Assembly (NCBI GenBank): GCA_039969355.1
Contig: JBDVOA010000018.1
Location: forward strand, 186,001-250,000
Direction of reading: 5' to 3'
Length of the DNA: 64,000 nucleotides
DNA from: JL08 sp039969355
GTDB lineage: Bacteria > Pseudomonadota > Alphaproteobacteria > Rhodobacterales > Rhodobacteraceae
Shown here one piece after another: positions 37,444 to 46,210 of the stretch. The notes beneath the pieces are model-generated. The model did not search any database, had not been told where the DNA came from, and saw only the letters and a program-made list of their open reading frames with translations. Each line of letters starts with the position of its first letter. The first letter of the stretch is position 1. The position numbers were made by a program, and so were the translations under genes.

Positions 37444-38688
37444 TCAGCTGAAACGCATGGGGTCGTATGCGCTGAGATCTATATTGGGATGCGTGCCATC
37501 GATTAGATCCGCCACGATCCGCCCGGTCTTAGGGCCTGCAGTCAGGCCAATATGCTGATGCCCAAAACCGGTGAAAATTCCAGTTGAGCGCAATTCACCG
37601 ATCAGAGGCAGACTGTCTGTCGTGGACGGGCGGAACCCCATCCATTCTTCGGTGTCAGAGTAAGTTAGGTTTGGAAAGGCCTGCGCGGCTTTCTTGCGCA
37701 AAAGCTTGATCGGAGCACGTGATGGCCCTGCATCAATCCCACCAAGTTCTACAGTACCAGCGCAGCGCAAGCTGTTCCCCATGGGAGTCACTCCAAACTT
37801 GCCGGATGCCATCATCATCGGGTTGCGCGGTTGTTGCGATGGATTTTTGAATAAGACGTGATAGCCGCGCTCTGTTTCCAGTGGCACATTCAATGCAAGT
37901 TTTTGCATCAGAGGCTTGGACCAGATGCCAGATGTAATGACAGCTTTAGAGCATACAAATCGCCCCTTTGTGGTGTCAACGGCCTGAATTTCGTCACCAG
38001 CAAGGTCAAAATCCGTCACTTCAGCTCGAACAAACTGACCGCCCATATTCTGGAAGAACTGTGCCAATTCTGAAACGTAATGGCCTGGGTTCAGGATATG
38101 CCCGTGTCCTTTCAGGACAGCCATAAGATTGATGGACGGACCAAGAATGGGTTCTTCTTCCTGAACTGCGCGCCCCTCGATCAATTCCGGCACCAGCCCG
38201 CACTCTCGTCGCAACGCCCATCCATATGCATCTTTCTCGAATGCTTTACGATCTTCGTAGACAAAGCTAAAGTTGCTTTCCTTCAAGCGGTTTTCGACAT
38301 CCGTACCCTGCACCAGCGATTTGTGTTGCTGCATTGAATCGCCAACGATAGGTACCAAAGCCTCGGCAATCCGGCGCGCGTCCGCGTCATTTGCGTGCCT
38401 CATGAACTGAAATAGCCAGGGCGCTATTTTGGGGAGGTAAGACCAGCGCATAAACAAAGGCGAATTGGGGTCAAACAGATACTTCGGCGCAGTTTTTAGC
38501 AATCCGGGCGTTGTCACCGGAACGACAGCCCATTGCGCGAGTAGGCCAGCATTGCCATAAGACGCGGCCATTCCGGGTTCATCCTTGTCGATCAAAACCA
38601 CGTCGTGATGGGCGCGGCGCAGCCAGATGGCTGTCGACACGCCCACGATTCCAGCGCCGACAACAACAATTTTCAAGGCTTTTGCCAT
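37444..38688 (-). CDS. D-amino acid dehydrogenase-like FAD oxidoreductase
   Basis: A DadA-like flavoprotein of 414 residues. The FAD-binding motif is KIVVVGAGIVGVSTAIWLRR, the substrate-binding half includes GRFVCSKAVITSGIWSKPLM, and the C-terminal FAD loop is RPSTTDSLPLIGELRSTGI. It deaminates D-amino acids or related amines with electrons going to the quinone pool. ATG 38688 is preferred because the upstream extension (Arg-rich) is unlike the family. It is convergent with the C45 gene and may act on a product of that pathway. Confidence 0.9.
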   Translation of the reverse strand: MAKALKIVVVGAGIVGVSTAIWLRRAHHDVVLIDKDEPGMAASYGNAGLLAQWAVVPVTTPGLLKTAPKYLFDPNSPLFMRWSYLPKIAPWLFQFMRHANDADARRIAEALVPIVGDSMQQHKSLVQGTDVENRLKESNFSFVYEDRKAFEKDAYGWALRRECGLVPELIEGRAVQEEEPILGPSINLMAVLKGHGHILNPGHYVSELAQFFQNMGGQFVRAEVTDFDLAGDEIQAVDTTKGRFVCSKAVITSGIWSKPLMQKLALNVPLETERGYHVLFKNPSQQPRNPMMMASGKFGVTPMGNSLRCAGTVELGGIDAGPSRAPIKLLRKKAAQAFPNLTYSDTEEWMGFRPSTTDSLPLIGELRSTGIFTGFGHQHIGLTAGPKTGRIVADLIDGTHPNIDLSAYDPMRFS

Positions 38689-39029
38689 TCTGAATCTGCG
38701 CCTTTGCTGCCGCCGCTTGGTGCCCGTGACAGGTAATGCCACACGTCCCGACTAGCATTTTTTGCTAGGAGTGAAAGAGAAATGTGGGTGACGTCACTAG
38801 GACGGGGCCCTAAACAAGCGCGCCAAAATCTTGCGCACACTAATTGAAGAAAGAAACTGGCATCAGTTAAAAGCCCGACGCGGTGACAGAAACCGCCGTG
38901 TAACCTGTCAATTTTGCATTTGCGGAAAATGGAGGACAAGCGTGATCATTGAGCGACTGACTGTAATCGCGTTGACCCAGTGGCCAATTCGGCACTAGCC
39001 TGTTCAGAGAACGGCGTGGGAATGCGGCA
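38689..39029. other. Divergent intergenic region
   Basis: No convincing gene. It contains a hairpin CTAGCA-TTTTT-TGCTAG (38752-38768), 64 bases upstream of the DadA-like start, and a smaller one, GCGGT...ACCGC (38880-38896). The first could be an operator of the flavoprotein gene. Confidence 0.4.
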
Positions 39030-39659
39030 ATGGCTTTGGAGACTTATTTCATCTATTTGGCCGCCGTAGCCGTGTTTTTCGCGACGCCTCCTGACACCAG
39101 TCAACTTCTCATCATATCAAATAGCGTTCGGCATGGCATACGCCAAAGCGCATTTACCATCGCCGGTGATCTGGCCGCGAATTGCCTGCAGATGACTGGT
39201 GCGGCATTTGGGCTTGCAGCGATCATTGCAACGTCTGCAAGCGCTTTTATTTGGATAAAGTGGCTTGGCGTTACGTATCTGATCTGGATTGGCATCCAGC
39301 TTATTCGTTCAAAGGATCACGCCGCTGATGTGAACGCAAATGAGTCTGGTCAGTCCTTTCGGTTGTTCCGGCAAGGTTTTGTGACTTCCATGGCCAACCC
39401 ATTTGCGGTTGTTTTTTTCGGAGCGCTTTTCCCCCAATTTATTGACCCGACACTCCCGGTTCTCCCGCAGCTGCTCATACTAGGTGTAACCTATCTGCTG
39501 GTTGACGGCACAATTCTACTGCTTTGGGGATGGATGGGCATTCGTGCCGCTACTGCACTGAAAAAGTACTCTTTCGGTTTGGTTAACAAGGTCTGCGGTA
39601 GTCTGATGATTGCTGCAGCAGCTCTGTTGGCGAGCAAGGATTTCCAACCCCAAAAATGA
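39030..39659 (+). CDS. LysE-family amino acid exporter
   Basis: An inner-membrane exporter of 209 residues with about six helices. The family pattern is ATPPDTSQLLIISNSVRHGI at residues 17-36, then GLAAIIATSASAFIWIKWLG and NPFAVVFFGALFPQFI. The start after 340 bases of intergenic DNA supports its own promoter. LysE/RhtB-type proteins export basic amino acids, homoserine or threonine; the substrate here is unknown. Confidence 0.92.
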   Translation: MALETYFIYLAAVAVFFATPPDTSQLLIISNSVRHGIRQSAFTIAGDLAANCLQMTGAAFGLAAIIATSASAFIWIKWLGVTYLIWIGIQLIRSKDHAADVNANESGQSFRLFRQGFVTSMANPFAVVFFGALFPQFIDPTLPVLPQLLILGVTYLLVDGTILLLWGWMGIRAATALKKYSFGLVNKVCGSLMIAAAALLASKDFQPQK

Positions 39660-39866
39660 ACTTTCCCCGCTAACATTCGCTATTTGTATGTTCTAGGTTT
39701 GCCCTGCCGACGACTCGCAGGTCACAAACTGCCCTCGTTGCAAGGACAAGTTGCTATCCGGGCAATCGCAATTTCTGAACAATTTCTCCTGGCGGAGCGG
39801 GTGCCCCTTGCACGCGCGGCAGGAAGCGCACAATCTGAACTTGCGAATGATAGGAGAGGATTTCAA

Positions 39867-41111
39867 ATGCGTGTCAGCCGAAGATGGGTTGCTGCCGCCG
39901 GGGCGATGGCTGTGTTGGTCGGTTGTTCCACGGGTGGTAGTACAAGACCAGTCAGTAGTACCCGGTCCGACCCGGGCCTGCGTCCTCAGCCAAATCCGAG
40001 CTATGACAGCTGGGTCGCTTCTTTTCAAAACCGGGCGCGTCAACAAGGTGTGTCACAAGCGACGCTGAACGCGGCCTTCAGGGATACCGGGTATTTGCCG
40101 GGCGTTGTTTCAAGAGACCGCAAACAGACCGAATTCTCGCGAACGCTTGAGGACTATCTCGCTATTGTCGCCTCTTCCGAAAAGGTCAATTCCGGGCGAT
40201 CGAATTTCCGACAGCGCGCGGCCTTGTTGTCCCAGATCGAAGATAGTTACGGAGTTCCCGCCCGAGTGACCACTGCGATTTGGGGAATGGAAAGCAACTA
40301 CGGCGCTCGTCGGGGCGATATTCCGGTGATCTCTGCCACCTCTACGTTGGCTTATGACGGCAGGCGGGGTGTTTTTTTTGAAAAGCAACTCCTGGCAGCG
40401 CTGCGCATCGTGCAGAACGGTGATGTCGCGCCGTCCGGAATGGTTGGAAGCTGGGCTGGTGCCATGGGCCACACGCAGTTCATTCCTACGACCTACGCCG
40501 CTTATGCTGTTGATTTCAGGGGCGATGGACGCCGCGACATCTGGTCTGACGATCCAACAGATGGGTTGGCGTCGGCGGCTGCATATCTTTCTGCATCGGG
40601 ATGGCGACGCGGGCAGCCCTGGGGGCAGGAAGTGTTATTGCCAGCCGGATTCAATACATCAAGCGCGGGGCGCGGTAAGCGGCGTTCGGTCGCGGAGTTG
40701 TCTGCCCTTGGTGTGAGATCTGTCTCAGGCGGCGGATTGCCGGATCACGGTGCTGCCGCGCTTTTGGTGCCTTCTGGTCCATCAGGTCCCGCTTTCATTG
40801 CTTTCCGCAATTTCGATGTGATCCTGCGCTACAATAATTCCGTGAATTACGGTATCGGCGTTGGGTATCTGTCTGATCGGATTGCCGGAGGCAGCGCTTT
40901 GGCTGGTAATTTTCCGCCAGATCGTTTTGGCCTCTCGATCGATGATCGCCGAAGACTGCAGGAGCGGCTGACAGCCAAAGGCTTTGACACAGGCGGGACC
41001 GATGGGGTCATCGGGCCCAAGACTGAAAATGCTATTCGCGCCTATCAGACCAGCGTCGGGCTACCTGCGACAGGGGATCCAACGCGCACGCTGTTGGAAA
41101 GGCTTGAGTAG
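39867..41111 (+). CDS. MltB-like lytic murein transglycosylase lipoprotein
   Basis: A peptidoglycan-cleaving lipoprotein of 414 residues. The lipobox is LVGC (Cys20) after MRVSRRWVAAAGAMAV. The SLT_2 (MltB) catalytic domain has the glutamate in TAIWGMESNYGARRGD and continues with GVFFEKQLLAAL and GSWAGAMGHTQFIPTTY. A PG_binding_1 domain ends the protein (LSIDDRRRLQERLTAKGFDT, GPKTENAIRAYQ). ATG 39867 has AGGAGAGGA upstream and restores the lipoprotein signal; an earlier in-frame start at 39684 would hide it. Confidence 0.94.
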   Translation: MRVSRRWVAAAGAMAVLVGCSTGGSTRPVSSTRSDPGLRPQPNPSYDSWVASFQNRARQQGVSQATLNAAFRDTGYLPGVVSRDRKQTEFSRTLEDYLAIVASSEKVNSGRSNFRQRAALLSQIEDSYGVPARVTTAIWGMESNYGARRGDIPVISATSTLAYDGRRGVFFEKQLLAALRIVQNGDVAPSGMVGSWAGAMGHTQFIPTTYAAYAVDFRGDGRRDIWSDDPTDGLASAAAYLSASGWRRGQPWGQEVLLPAGFNTSSAGRGKRRSVAELSALGVRSVSGGGLPDHGAAALLVPSGPSGPAFIAFRNFDVILRYNNSVNYGIGVGYLSDRIAGGSALAGNFPPDRFGLSIDDRRRLQERLTAKGFDTGGTDGVIGPKTENAIRAYQTSVGLPATGDPTRTLLERLE

Positions 41112-41211
41112 GGTAGAATGCTTGGGTCAGTTAAGGGGCAACTAATGCTGAAGGGACACAATCGAAGTTCTGGGGCTATGGGATGGTGATCTGGTAATCT
41201 TAGGGTAGGAC

Positions 41212-41565
41212 ATGACGGTCAAACGCATCGTAATGGATATTGCGGCGGAGTCTGTTGAAGAGGTTCGCAGGTTTTATGCGGACGTTTTTGAACTGAAAAC
41301 CGTCATGGATCACGGATGGATTGCGACTTTGTCGTCAGGCGAGACGGCCCCGGTTCAAGTCAGTATTGCAACAGAAGGCGGCTCGGGCACACCTGTACCT
41401 GATGCATCGATCGAGGTGGATAACATCGATGTCGTCTATACCCGCGCAAAAAGTCTTGGTTACAGAATTGAATATGACCTTACGGAAGAACCCTGGGGCG
41501 TCAGACGATTTTACCTGCTTGATCCAACGGGAAAACTGCTAAACGTGCTTTCGCATCAAAGCTGA
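41212..41565 (+). CDS. VOC/glyoxalase superfamily protein
   Basis: A protein of 117 residues with the vicinal oxygen chelate fold: IVMDIAAESVEEVRRFYADV opens the first module and FYLLDPTGKLLNVLSHQ closes the second. The usual metal-binding histidine of the first strand is replaced (MDIAAES), so it may be a binding or resistance protein rather than a glyoxalase. Confidence 0.85.
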   Translation: MTVKRIVMDIAAESVEEVRRFYADVFELKTVMDHGWIATLSSGETAPVQVSIATEGGSGTPVPDASIEVDNIDVVYTRAKSLGYRIEYDLTEEPWGVRRFYLLDPTGKLLNVLSHQS

Positions 41566-41600
41566 CAACGCTGACATTGCAGATTTAGACCAAGGACGTA

Positions 41601-41629
41601 AAAAAATTGCCCCGGACAGTTGCCGGGGC
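41601..41629 (-). terminator. Terminator of a lost leftward gene
   Basis: GCCCCGG and CCGGGGC pair around a 7-base loop. Read leftwards the stem is followed by AATTTTTT, a strong Rho-independent terminator, 24 bases after a TAA at 41653-41655 on the minus strand. Read rightwards the T-run is poor, but it may also serve the VOC gene. Confidence 0.7.
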
Positions 41630-41652
41630 TTTCCAGAAGTTATCTTGCTGGC

Positions 41653-41704
41653 TTACTCGGCTGGCATGATCGACGTTTCCGGATCGATCGTTGTCGCCAC
41701 GCCG
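41653..41704 (-). pseudogene. 3' remnant of a leftward gene
   Basis: The minus strand encodes at least GVATTIDPETSIMPAE and a TAA, followed at normal spacing by the terminator at 41601-41629. The rest of the gene is missing because the LysR remnant reads through the same DNA in the opposite direction. The frame stays open further up, so the true junction may lie between about 41700 and 41750. I do not recognise the protein. Confidence 0.4.
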
Positions 41705-41706
41705 GC

Positions 41707-42180
41707 AGCTTCGCGACGACCATTGTACCCATTCGCCGACATTCCAGCCAGCTCAATTATACGGTCCTCTATGCTGAGCATATGTCGCTTTATTGCGGCC
41801 ATGGGCACATGCTGTTTGAGACGCCCGCGAACGCAAAGATGGCCGAACTAAATCTGGCGGATCACAAATACGCGGGCTACGCATTCAACTCGCCTAATCT
41901 CAAGGCGAGCCAGCTTCTTGGCATCTCACGAACAGCCCGCGTGGAAGAGGAGGAGGCGCTGGTCCTGTTGATCCAATCCGGTCGTTATATAGGATTTCTG
42001 GCTGACCACGTGGCCGAGTTCTTTTTGAAAGAAGGTACTGTGCGCAAGGTTGCGCCAGCAGAAACCAGCTACTCAAGCACTTTCGCCAGCATAACGCGCA
42101 AGAAACCAGTGCCCGACCGCAAAACTCTGGAATTCGTTTCATGCCTGAAAACATATCATGAACGGAATTCTATCGCGTAG
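41707..42180 (+). pseudogene. C-terminal remnant of a LysR-type regulator
   Basis: About 157 codons encode the last half of a LysR effector domain: IVPIRRHSSQLNYTVLYAEH, then SLYCGHGHMLFE, LLIQSGRYIGFLADHVAEFF and DRKTLEFVSCLKTYHE. The DNA-binding N-terminal half is absent, and nothing like it lies upstream. The open frame can be extended to TTG 41620, but the added residues are not LysR-like. It is therefore a truncated, non-functional gene. Confidence 0.75.
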
Positions 42181-42270
42181 GGAGCGTTTCGAGCCGGCGC
42201 CTATTATATGCGGCGATATTGCCCTGCGCCCAAAGTGTTTTCCCGGCGCAAGGCGTCGTCATTATTGCTG

Positions 42271-43089
42271 TTATACCATCGCAAAAATGCGGGCGGGTCC
42301 GCCTGTGCCGCCTTTGTGCTTAGGCGCACCGATAACCAGTGTCGCGCCGGATGCCGGAACCTTGTCCAGATTGGCCAGGTTTTCGATTCCAAAGCGCCCA
42401 GTCGGCAGCCATGCATAGTGCGTCGCAAAATTGGTCGAGATTCCATGATCAATTGACAGCGTATCTGAGGCAATTGACATCGCGCCGGTTTCTTCCATCA
42501 ACATGGCGGCAGCGTCGACATGGAATCCCGGGTAGTGCTGCGCTGTTCCATCGAAGTTGCGGTAACCATCGGTGTCCGATTTAGAGGCCCAACCTGAATG
42601 CATCGCGACGCATGCATGCGCCGGAATATCGCCATGAGATGCCATCCAAGCCTTGATGTCTTCGGGCGTGACCAACGTGTCAGCATCTTCGGCCGCACGG
42701 GCAGCGATATCGATGACACACAGCGGTGCAATCAGATTTTCGACAGCAATTTCATCAACCGAGGCACCATCTGCCGAGAAGTGCAACGGCGCATCAATGT
42801 GAGTCCCTGTATGTTCGTTCACAGTGTTTTTGAACAGATTGAAGCCGTGTTCTCCAAAGTTGAATACTTGCTCCATGGAGAATCCAGGCGTCCCGAAATA
42901 AGTCGGGAAGTCTGGTGAGAGCGTGTGCGTCAGATCCTCAACTGCACTATGACCGGCCGCCATCGCCGCTGGCGCAGATGCCATAGTGCCCACGGTTGCC
43001 GCAGCGCTAGCCATTGCCGCCCCTCTAAAGAAATTGCGTCGCGATAACATTTTGTCTTTAACAGTATTCATAACGCAAATATCACACAT
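42271..43089 (-). CDS. Tat-exported cyclase-family metal hydrolase
   Basis: A protein of 272 residues of the kynurenine-formamidase-like cyclase family. A twin-arginine signal (SRRNFFRGAAMASAAATVGT) implies export of a folded metalloprotein. Metal-binding motif: NEHTGTHIDAPLHF, then MHSGWASKSD, and YPGFHVDAAAMLMEE. Such enzymes hydrolyse cyclic amides or esters, or formamides. ATG 43089 has AGGAGAG upstream. It lies 93 bases after the TPR gene on the same strand, so it may belong to the acyl-CoA dehydrogenase operon. Confidence 0.9.
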   Translation of the reverse strand: MCDICVMNTVKDKMLSRRNFFRGAAMASAAATVGTMASAPAAMAAGHSAVEDLTHTLSPDFPTYFGTPGFSMEQVFNFGEHGFNLFKNTVNEHTGTHIDAPLHFSADGASVDEIAVENLIAPLCVIDIAARAAEDADTLVTPEDIKAWMASHGDIPAHACVAMHSGWASKSDTDGYRNFDGTAQHYPGFHVDAAAMLMEETGAMSIASDTLSIDHGISTNFATHYAWLPTGRFGIENLANLDKVPASGATLVIGAPKHKGGTGGPARIFAMV

Positions 43090-43182
43090 ATTTCTCTCCT
43101 TGTTGGTGGTCGGTCTATTTAGCGCCTTTGGTTGAGCACTGTAGTCGTCGCTTTCTACTTGGGCAGAATTCGCGGCTTCCAA

Positions 43183-44607
43183 TTAAGCGGCAATCAAAGA
43201 CTGTGCCTTGCAGGTTGCGCGATCGGCATTTCCTTTGTCCCCCAAACCTTTGAACGCGCGTGCGACGGCGCGCCAGTTCTGTGCCGACGTGGGTTTCACA
43301 CCGGTCCGTTCGTTGGCTAGCGCAAGCGCCAGATCAAACTGTCTTGCCCGCAGCGCAGCCTCTAGCAATGTCCACCCGATGATGTCGCGCTGGGCAAAAC
43401 TACCGCCCAGGCGGTGGGTCATATAACGTACAGGCAGCAAGCGTTCGACACAGGTGGCATAGCTTTCCCGTTTGAAATCCTGCATGGCAAGGCAGAAAGG
43501 CAGACCGATCTCGCGGCTCATCGCGACATTGGCGTCCGAAGCGTTTTCAAGATAGCGTTCATTGGCGCTGAGCAACGCGTTTTGCGCATCTATCCTGCCG
43601 TCAGATACAAAGGTCATCATCGCATGTACATCGTTGAAGGCATAAAGGGTGTCTTGTGCGGCTGGTTCCCATTTGTCCGCAAGATGCGCCCAACGGTCGC
43701 CGGATTCCTGACCGGCAAGGTTCATACGCCAAAGGAGGGCGGCGGCATCAAGCTCTTCATATCTGTTCCCGTCTTTGCGGCGGGAATCCAGATGATTGTC
43801 AAAAATGTCGTAAACTTGATCATATTGTTCCAGATCAAGATGATAGAGCGAGGTGTGCCACCAAAGATGATTTGCAAAGTTCGATGTTGACCAACTCTTG
43901 GCACGTTCCTGCATGAAGCGGATGCCACCAGTCTGACGCCCCCGCATTTCCATGACATGACTTACCGTATGAACGGCATATGGGTTGTCCGGGCGTATCG
44001 CCAGTGCCTGCCGCGCAAGTTCCTCTGCGCGAGAAAAGTCGCGGTTTTCTTCCAGTCCGAAAGAATAAAAACCAAGCACAAATTCATAACCCGGAATGCT
44101 TTCATCCCACAGATTAAACACCCGCGCGACCACGTCCCGCTGACCCGGAACGTCGCCAAGAAGAACCATCGTGTAATGGATCAGCTCAAGCGCCAGCAGA
44201 TCCATTGGGTATTGCGTCAGGACCGCCTCCCACTTCTGAACAGCGCCAAAGAAATCGCCATTCACCCAAGCCTGCACAGCGGCAAAATGGCCTTGTTCGC
44301 GGTCATTTGCCCTGTCTATCTTACGTTCGGCCTGCGCTAGCGCATCCACCATCAGCGGATAGATACGTGTTTCCATGGATTGCGTAAGCCAGCCTGCCTT
44401 GAACAGCCAACCCATCGTGAAATCTGGGTGCTCATCCAACACGCCTTCGATCAGAGCAATGGCGTCACCCCGAAACGAAAGAGACATAATCACTGCGCGT
44501 TCAAGCCCGTCAACTGCATCCCGGTCTGGATATGAAACTGGAACACCCCGGATATCTTTGAGCGCTGCCGGTGGTGAGACGGTATTAGATACGGCCATCA
44601 TAGGCAT
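43183..44607 (-). CDS. TTC38-like tetratricopeptide protein
   Basis: An alpha-helical TPR protein of 474 residues resembling eukaryotic and bacterial TTC38. Repeats include FRGDAIALIEGVLDEHPDFT, WEAVLTQYPMDLLALELIHY and ARQALAIRPDNPYAVHTVSH. TTC38 homologues occur near amidohydrolase and thiamine-enzyme genes, but their function is unknown. The start overlaps the previous gene's stop by 23 bases. Alternatives are ATG 44601 or 44598. Confidence 0.83.
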   Translation of the reverse strand: MPMMAVSNTVSPPAALKDIRGVPVSYPDRDAVDGLERAVIMSLSFRGDAIALIEGVLDEHPDFTMGWLFKAGWLTQSMETRIYPLMVDALAQAERKIDRANDREQGHFAAVQAWVNGDFFGAVQKWEAVLTQYPMDLLALELIHYTMVLLGDVPGQRDVVARVFNLWDESIPGYEFVLGFYSFGLEENRDFSRAEELARQALAIRPDNPYAVHTVSHVMEMRGRQTGGIRFMQERAKSWSTSNFANHLWWHTSLYHLDLEQYDQVYDIFDNHLDSRRKDGNRYEELDAAALLWRMNLAGQESGDRWAHLADKWEPAAQDTLYAFNDVHAMMTFVSDGRIDAQNALLSANERYLENASDANVAMSREIGLPFCLAMQDFKRESYATCVERLLPVRYMTHRLGGSFAQRDIIGWTLLEAALRARQFDLALALANERTGVKPTSAQNWRAVARAFKGLGDKGNADRATCKAQSLIAA

Positions 44608-46210
44608 TCCTTCCGATAAATGCAGAAATCAGCGTGAATGTGTCCTGATCGAATGCTGTGGTTATTGCGGCGTTCAAACCTTCGCGATCCCGACAGGACA
44701 CGCCGAAACCGCCCATTGCCTCGGCCACGCGCGGGAAATCCGTACCTGCAAATTCAACGCCCAGATTACCCATTTGGCTATTGCGCTGTTTGAGTTCGAT
44801 CAGGCCAAGTTGTTCGTCGATGAAAACGACAATCGGGATGCCGAGTTTGAGATCGCGCGCTGTCGCCAGCTCACCGAGGAACATCTCGACACCCGCGTCG
44901 CCGACAAAGGCGATGACCGGGCGACTGGGCTCTGCCAGTTTGCGACCGATGGCCAGTGGAACCGCACATCCCATCGTGCAAAGGGCAGAGGATTGCAACA
45001 ATCCGCCCGCGTGATCAGAAGTCCAGACATGGCTCAGAACGATCCGGTGCGCACCACTGTCTACTGTGGCTACCGTTCTGGCAGGCGAAGCTTTACGTGC
45101 TTCATCTATGATCGCCGCCGGACCCCAGTCTTCGTCCAATCGGTAGGCGTTGTTGAGCTTTGATCTGGCGACCTCAATTTCACCATTCGGCCAGTGATCC
45201 GGCGTTTCAGATGGCTCGCCCAAAGCGGCGAGAGTTGCAGAAATAGAACCAATGAAGTTCAGGGCAGACTGATGCATATAGTGGGTATTGCCCTCTGACG
45301 AGATGTCGATCACGTGCTGATCGGGCGTTACCATATCACGCCATCCGGTGCGCATCTCAATCGGGTCATACCCGGCTAGTATTATGCAGTCAGAATCCGC
45401 CAGGAGTGGCAACAATACCTTGTCAGATATCGGCGACAATCCGGCGCCACCAAGTGCAAGAGCATGATTTTCAGGCAATATGCCTTTGGCTTTGTAAGTT
45501 GTAATCAGCGGGATGTTGTGCGTCGTACAGAATGCCGCCACATCGTCGCTTGATCTTTGACTGATGACATCGACACCCGCCAGAACAATCGGTTGTTTGG
45601 CTCGTGTCAACCAGCCTTTTGCCGTTGCCAGTTCAGCCCCCACCGGGGCCATTAATCCTTCGGGACGATGGCGCGGTTTGATCCAAGCGTCTGACACTTC
45701 GCGCTGCACATCTATGGGCACATCCAACACAACAGGTCCGGGGCGGCCGGATGTCGCAATCTTGAATGCCTTGTCGATGATTATGCCGGCTGTGCCTGCT
45801 CCAACTCGAAAGCTTGCCTTGGTGATGGGCGCAAGGAACTCAACGTGATCAAAAACCTGGTGCGTATAGGTTTGCGCGTCGACGGCTGGCACGCACCCGG
45901 TCAAGACGATCATCGGCACACGATCCTGCCAAGCATTGGCGATAGCATTGGCGGCGTTGGCAATGCCGGGTCCAATTGTTGCAAACAAAACGCCCGGGGC
46001 ACCATTGGTGTGATAGGTCCCCTCGGCCATGAAACCGCCGGAGTTTTCGTGTTTCACCAGTGTGATGCCAAGCCCGGCGCGATCCAGCGCATCCATGAGG
46101 GCCAGAACCTCTCCTCCAGGAATGCCAAACGCATGTCGGCAACCGGCATCATACAAACGCTCTGCGATGACTTCCGAGGCGCTTTGTACCCTAATTTTTA
46201 AGTCTTTCAC
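44585..46210 (-). CDS. Thiamine-diphosphate-dependent enzyme (acetolactate synthase-like)
   Basis: A protein of 541 residues with the three-domain ThDP fold. The catalytic glutamate is in TLVKHENSGGFMAEG, the central domain carries NIPLITTYKAKGILPENH, and the C-terminal ThDP motif begins AFVGDAGVEMFLGE, where GDG has become GDA and the following NN pair is replaced (VVFIDEQLGLIELKQ). It may be a decarboxylase, oxalyl-CoA-type lyase or synthase; the substrate is not readable. ATGA overlap with the acyl-CoA dehydrogenase gene shows translational coupling. Confidence 0.9.
   Translation of the reverse strand: MKDLKIRVQSASEVIAERLYDAGCRHAFGIPGGEVLALMDALDRAGLGITLVKHENSGGFMAEGTYHTNGAPGVLFATIGPGIANAANAIANAWQDRVPMIVLTGCVPAVDAQTYTHQVFDHVEFLAPITKASFRVGAGTAGIIIDKAFKIATSGRPGPVVLDVPIDVQREVSDAWIKPRHRPEGLMAPVGAELATAKGWLTRAKQPIVLAGVDVISQRSSDDVAAFCTTHNIPLITTYKAKGILPENHALALGGAGLSPISDKVLLPLLADSDCIILAGYDPIEMRTGWRDMVTPDQHVIDISSEGNTHYMHQSALNFIGSISATLAALGEPSETPDHWPNGEIEVARSKLNNAYRLDEDWGPAAIIDEARKASPARTVATVDSGAHRIVLSHVWTSDHAGGLLQSSALCTMGCAVPLAIGRKLAEPSRPVIAFVGDAGVEMFLGELATARDLKLGIPIVVFIDEQLGLIELKQRNSQMGNLGVEFAGTDFPRVAEAMGGFGVSCRDREGLNAAITTAFDQDTFTLISAFIGRNAYDGRI

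Noticed and set aside
38673..38939. Small leftward frame of 88 codons upstream of the DadA-like gene
   Set aside because: It overlaps the start of the flavoprotein gene, has no signal or domain and includes hairpin sequences.
41620..41706. Extension of the LysR remnant to TTG 41620 as a full gene
   Set aside because: The added residues are not LysR-like, the helix-turn-helix is absent and the segment contains a terminator hairpin and the tail of another gene.
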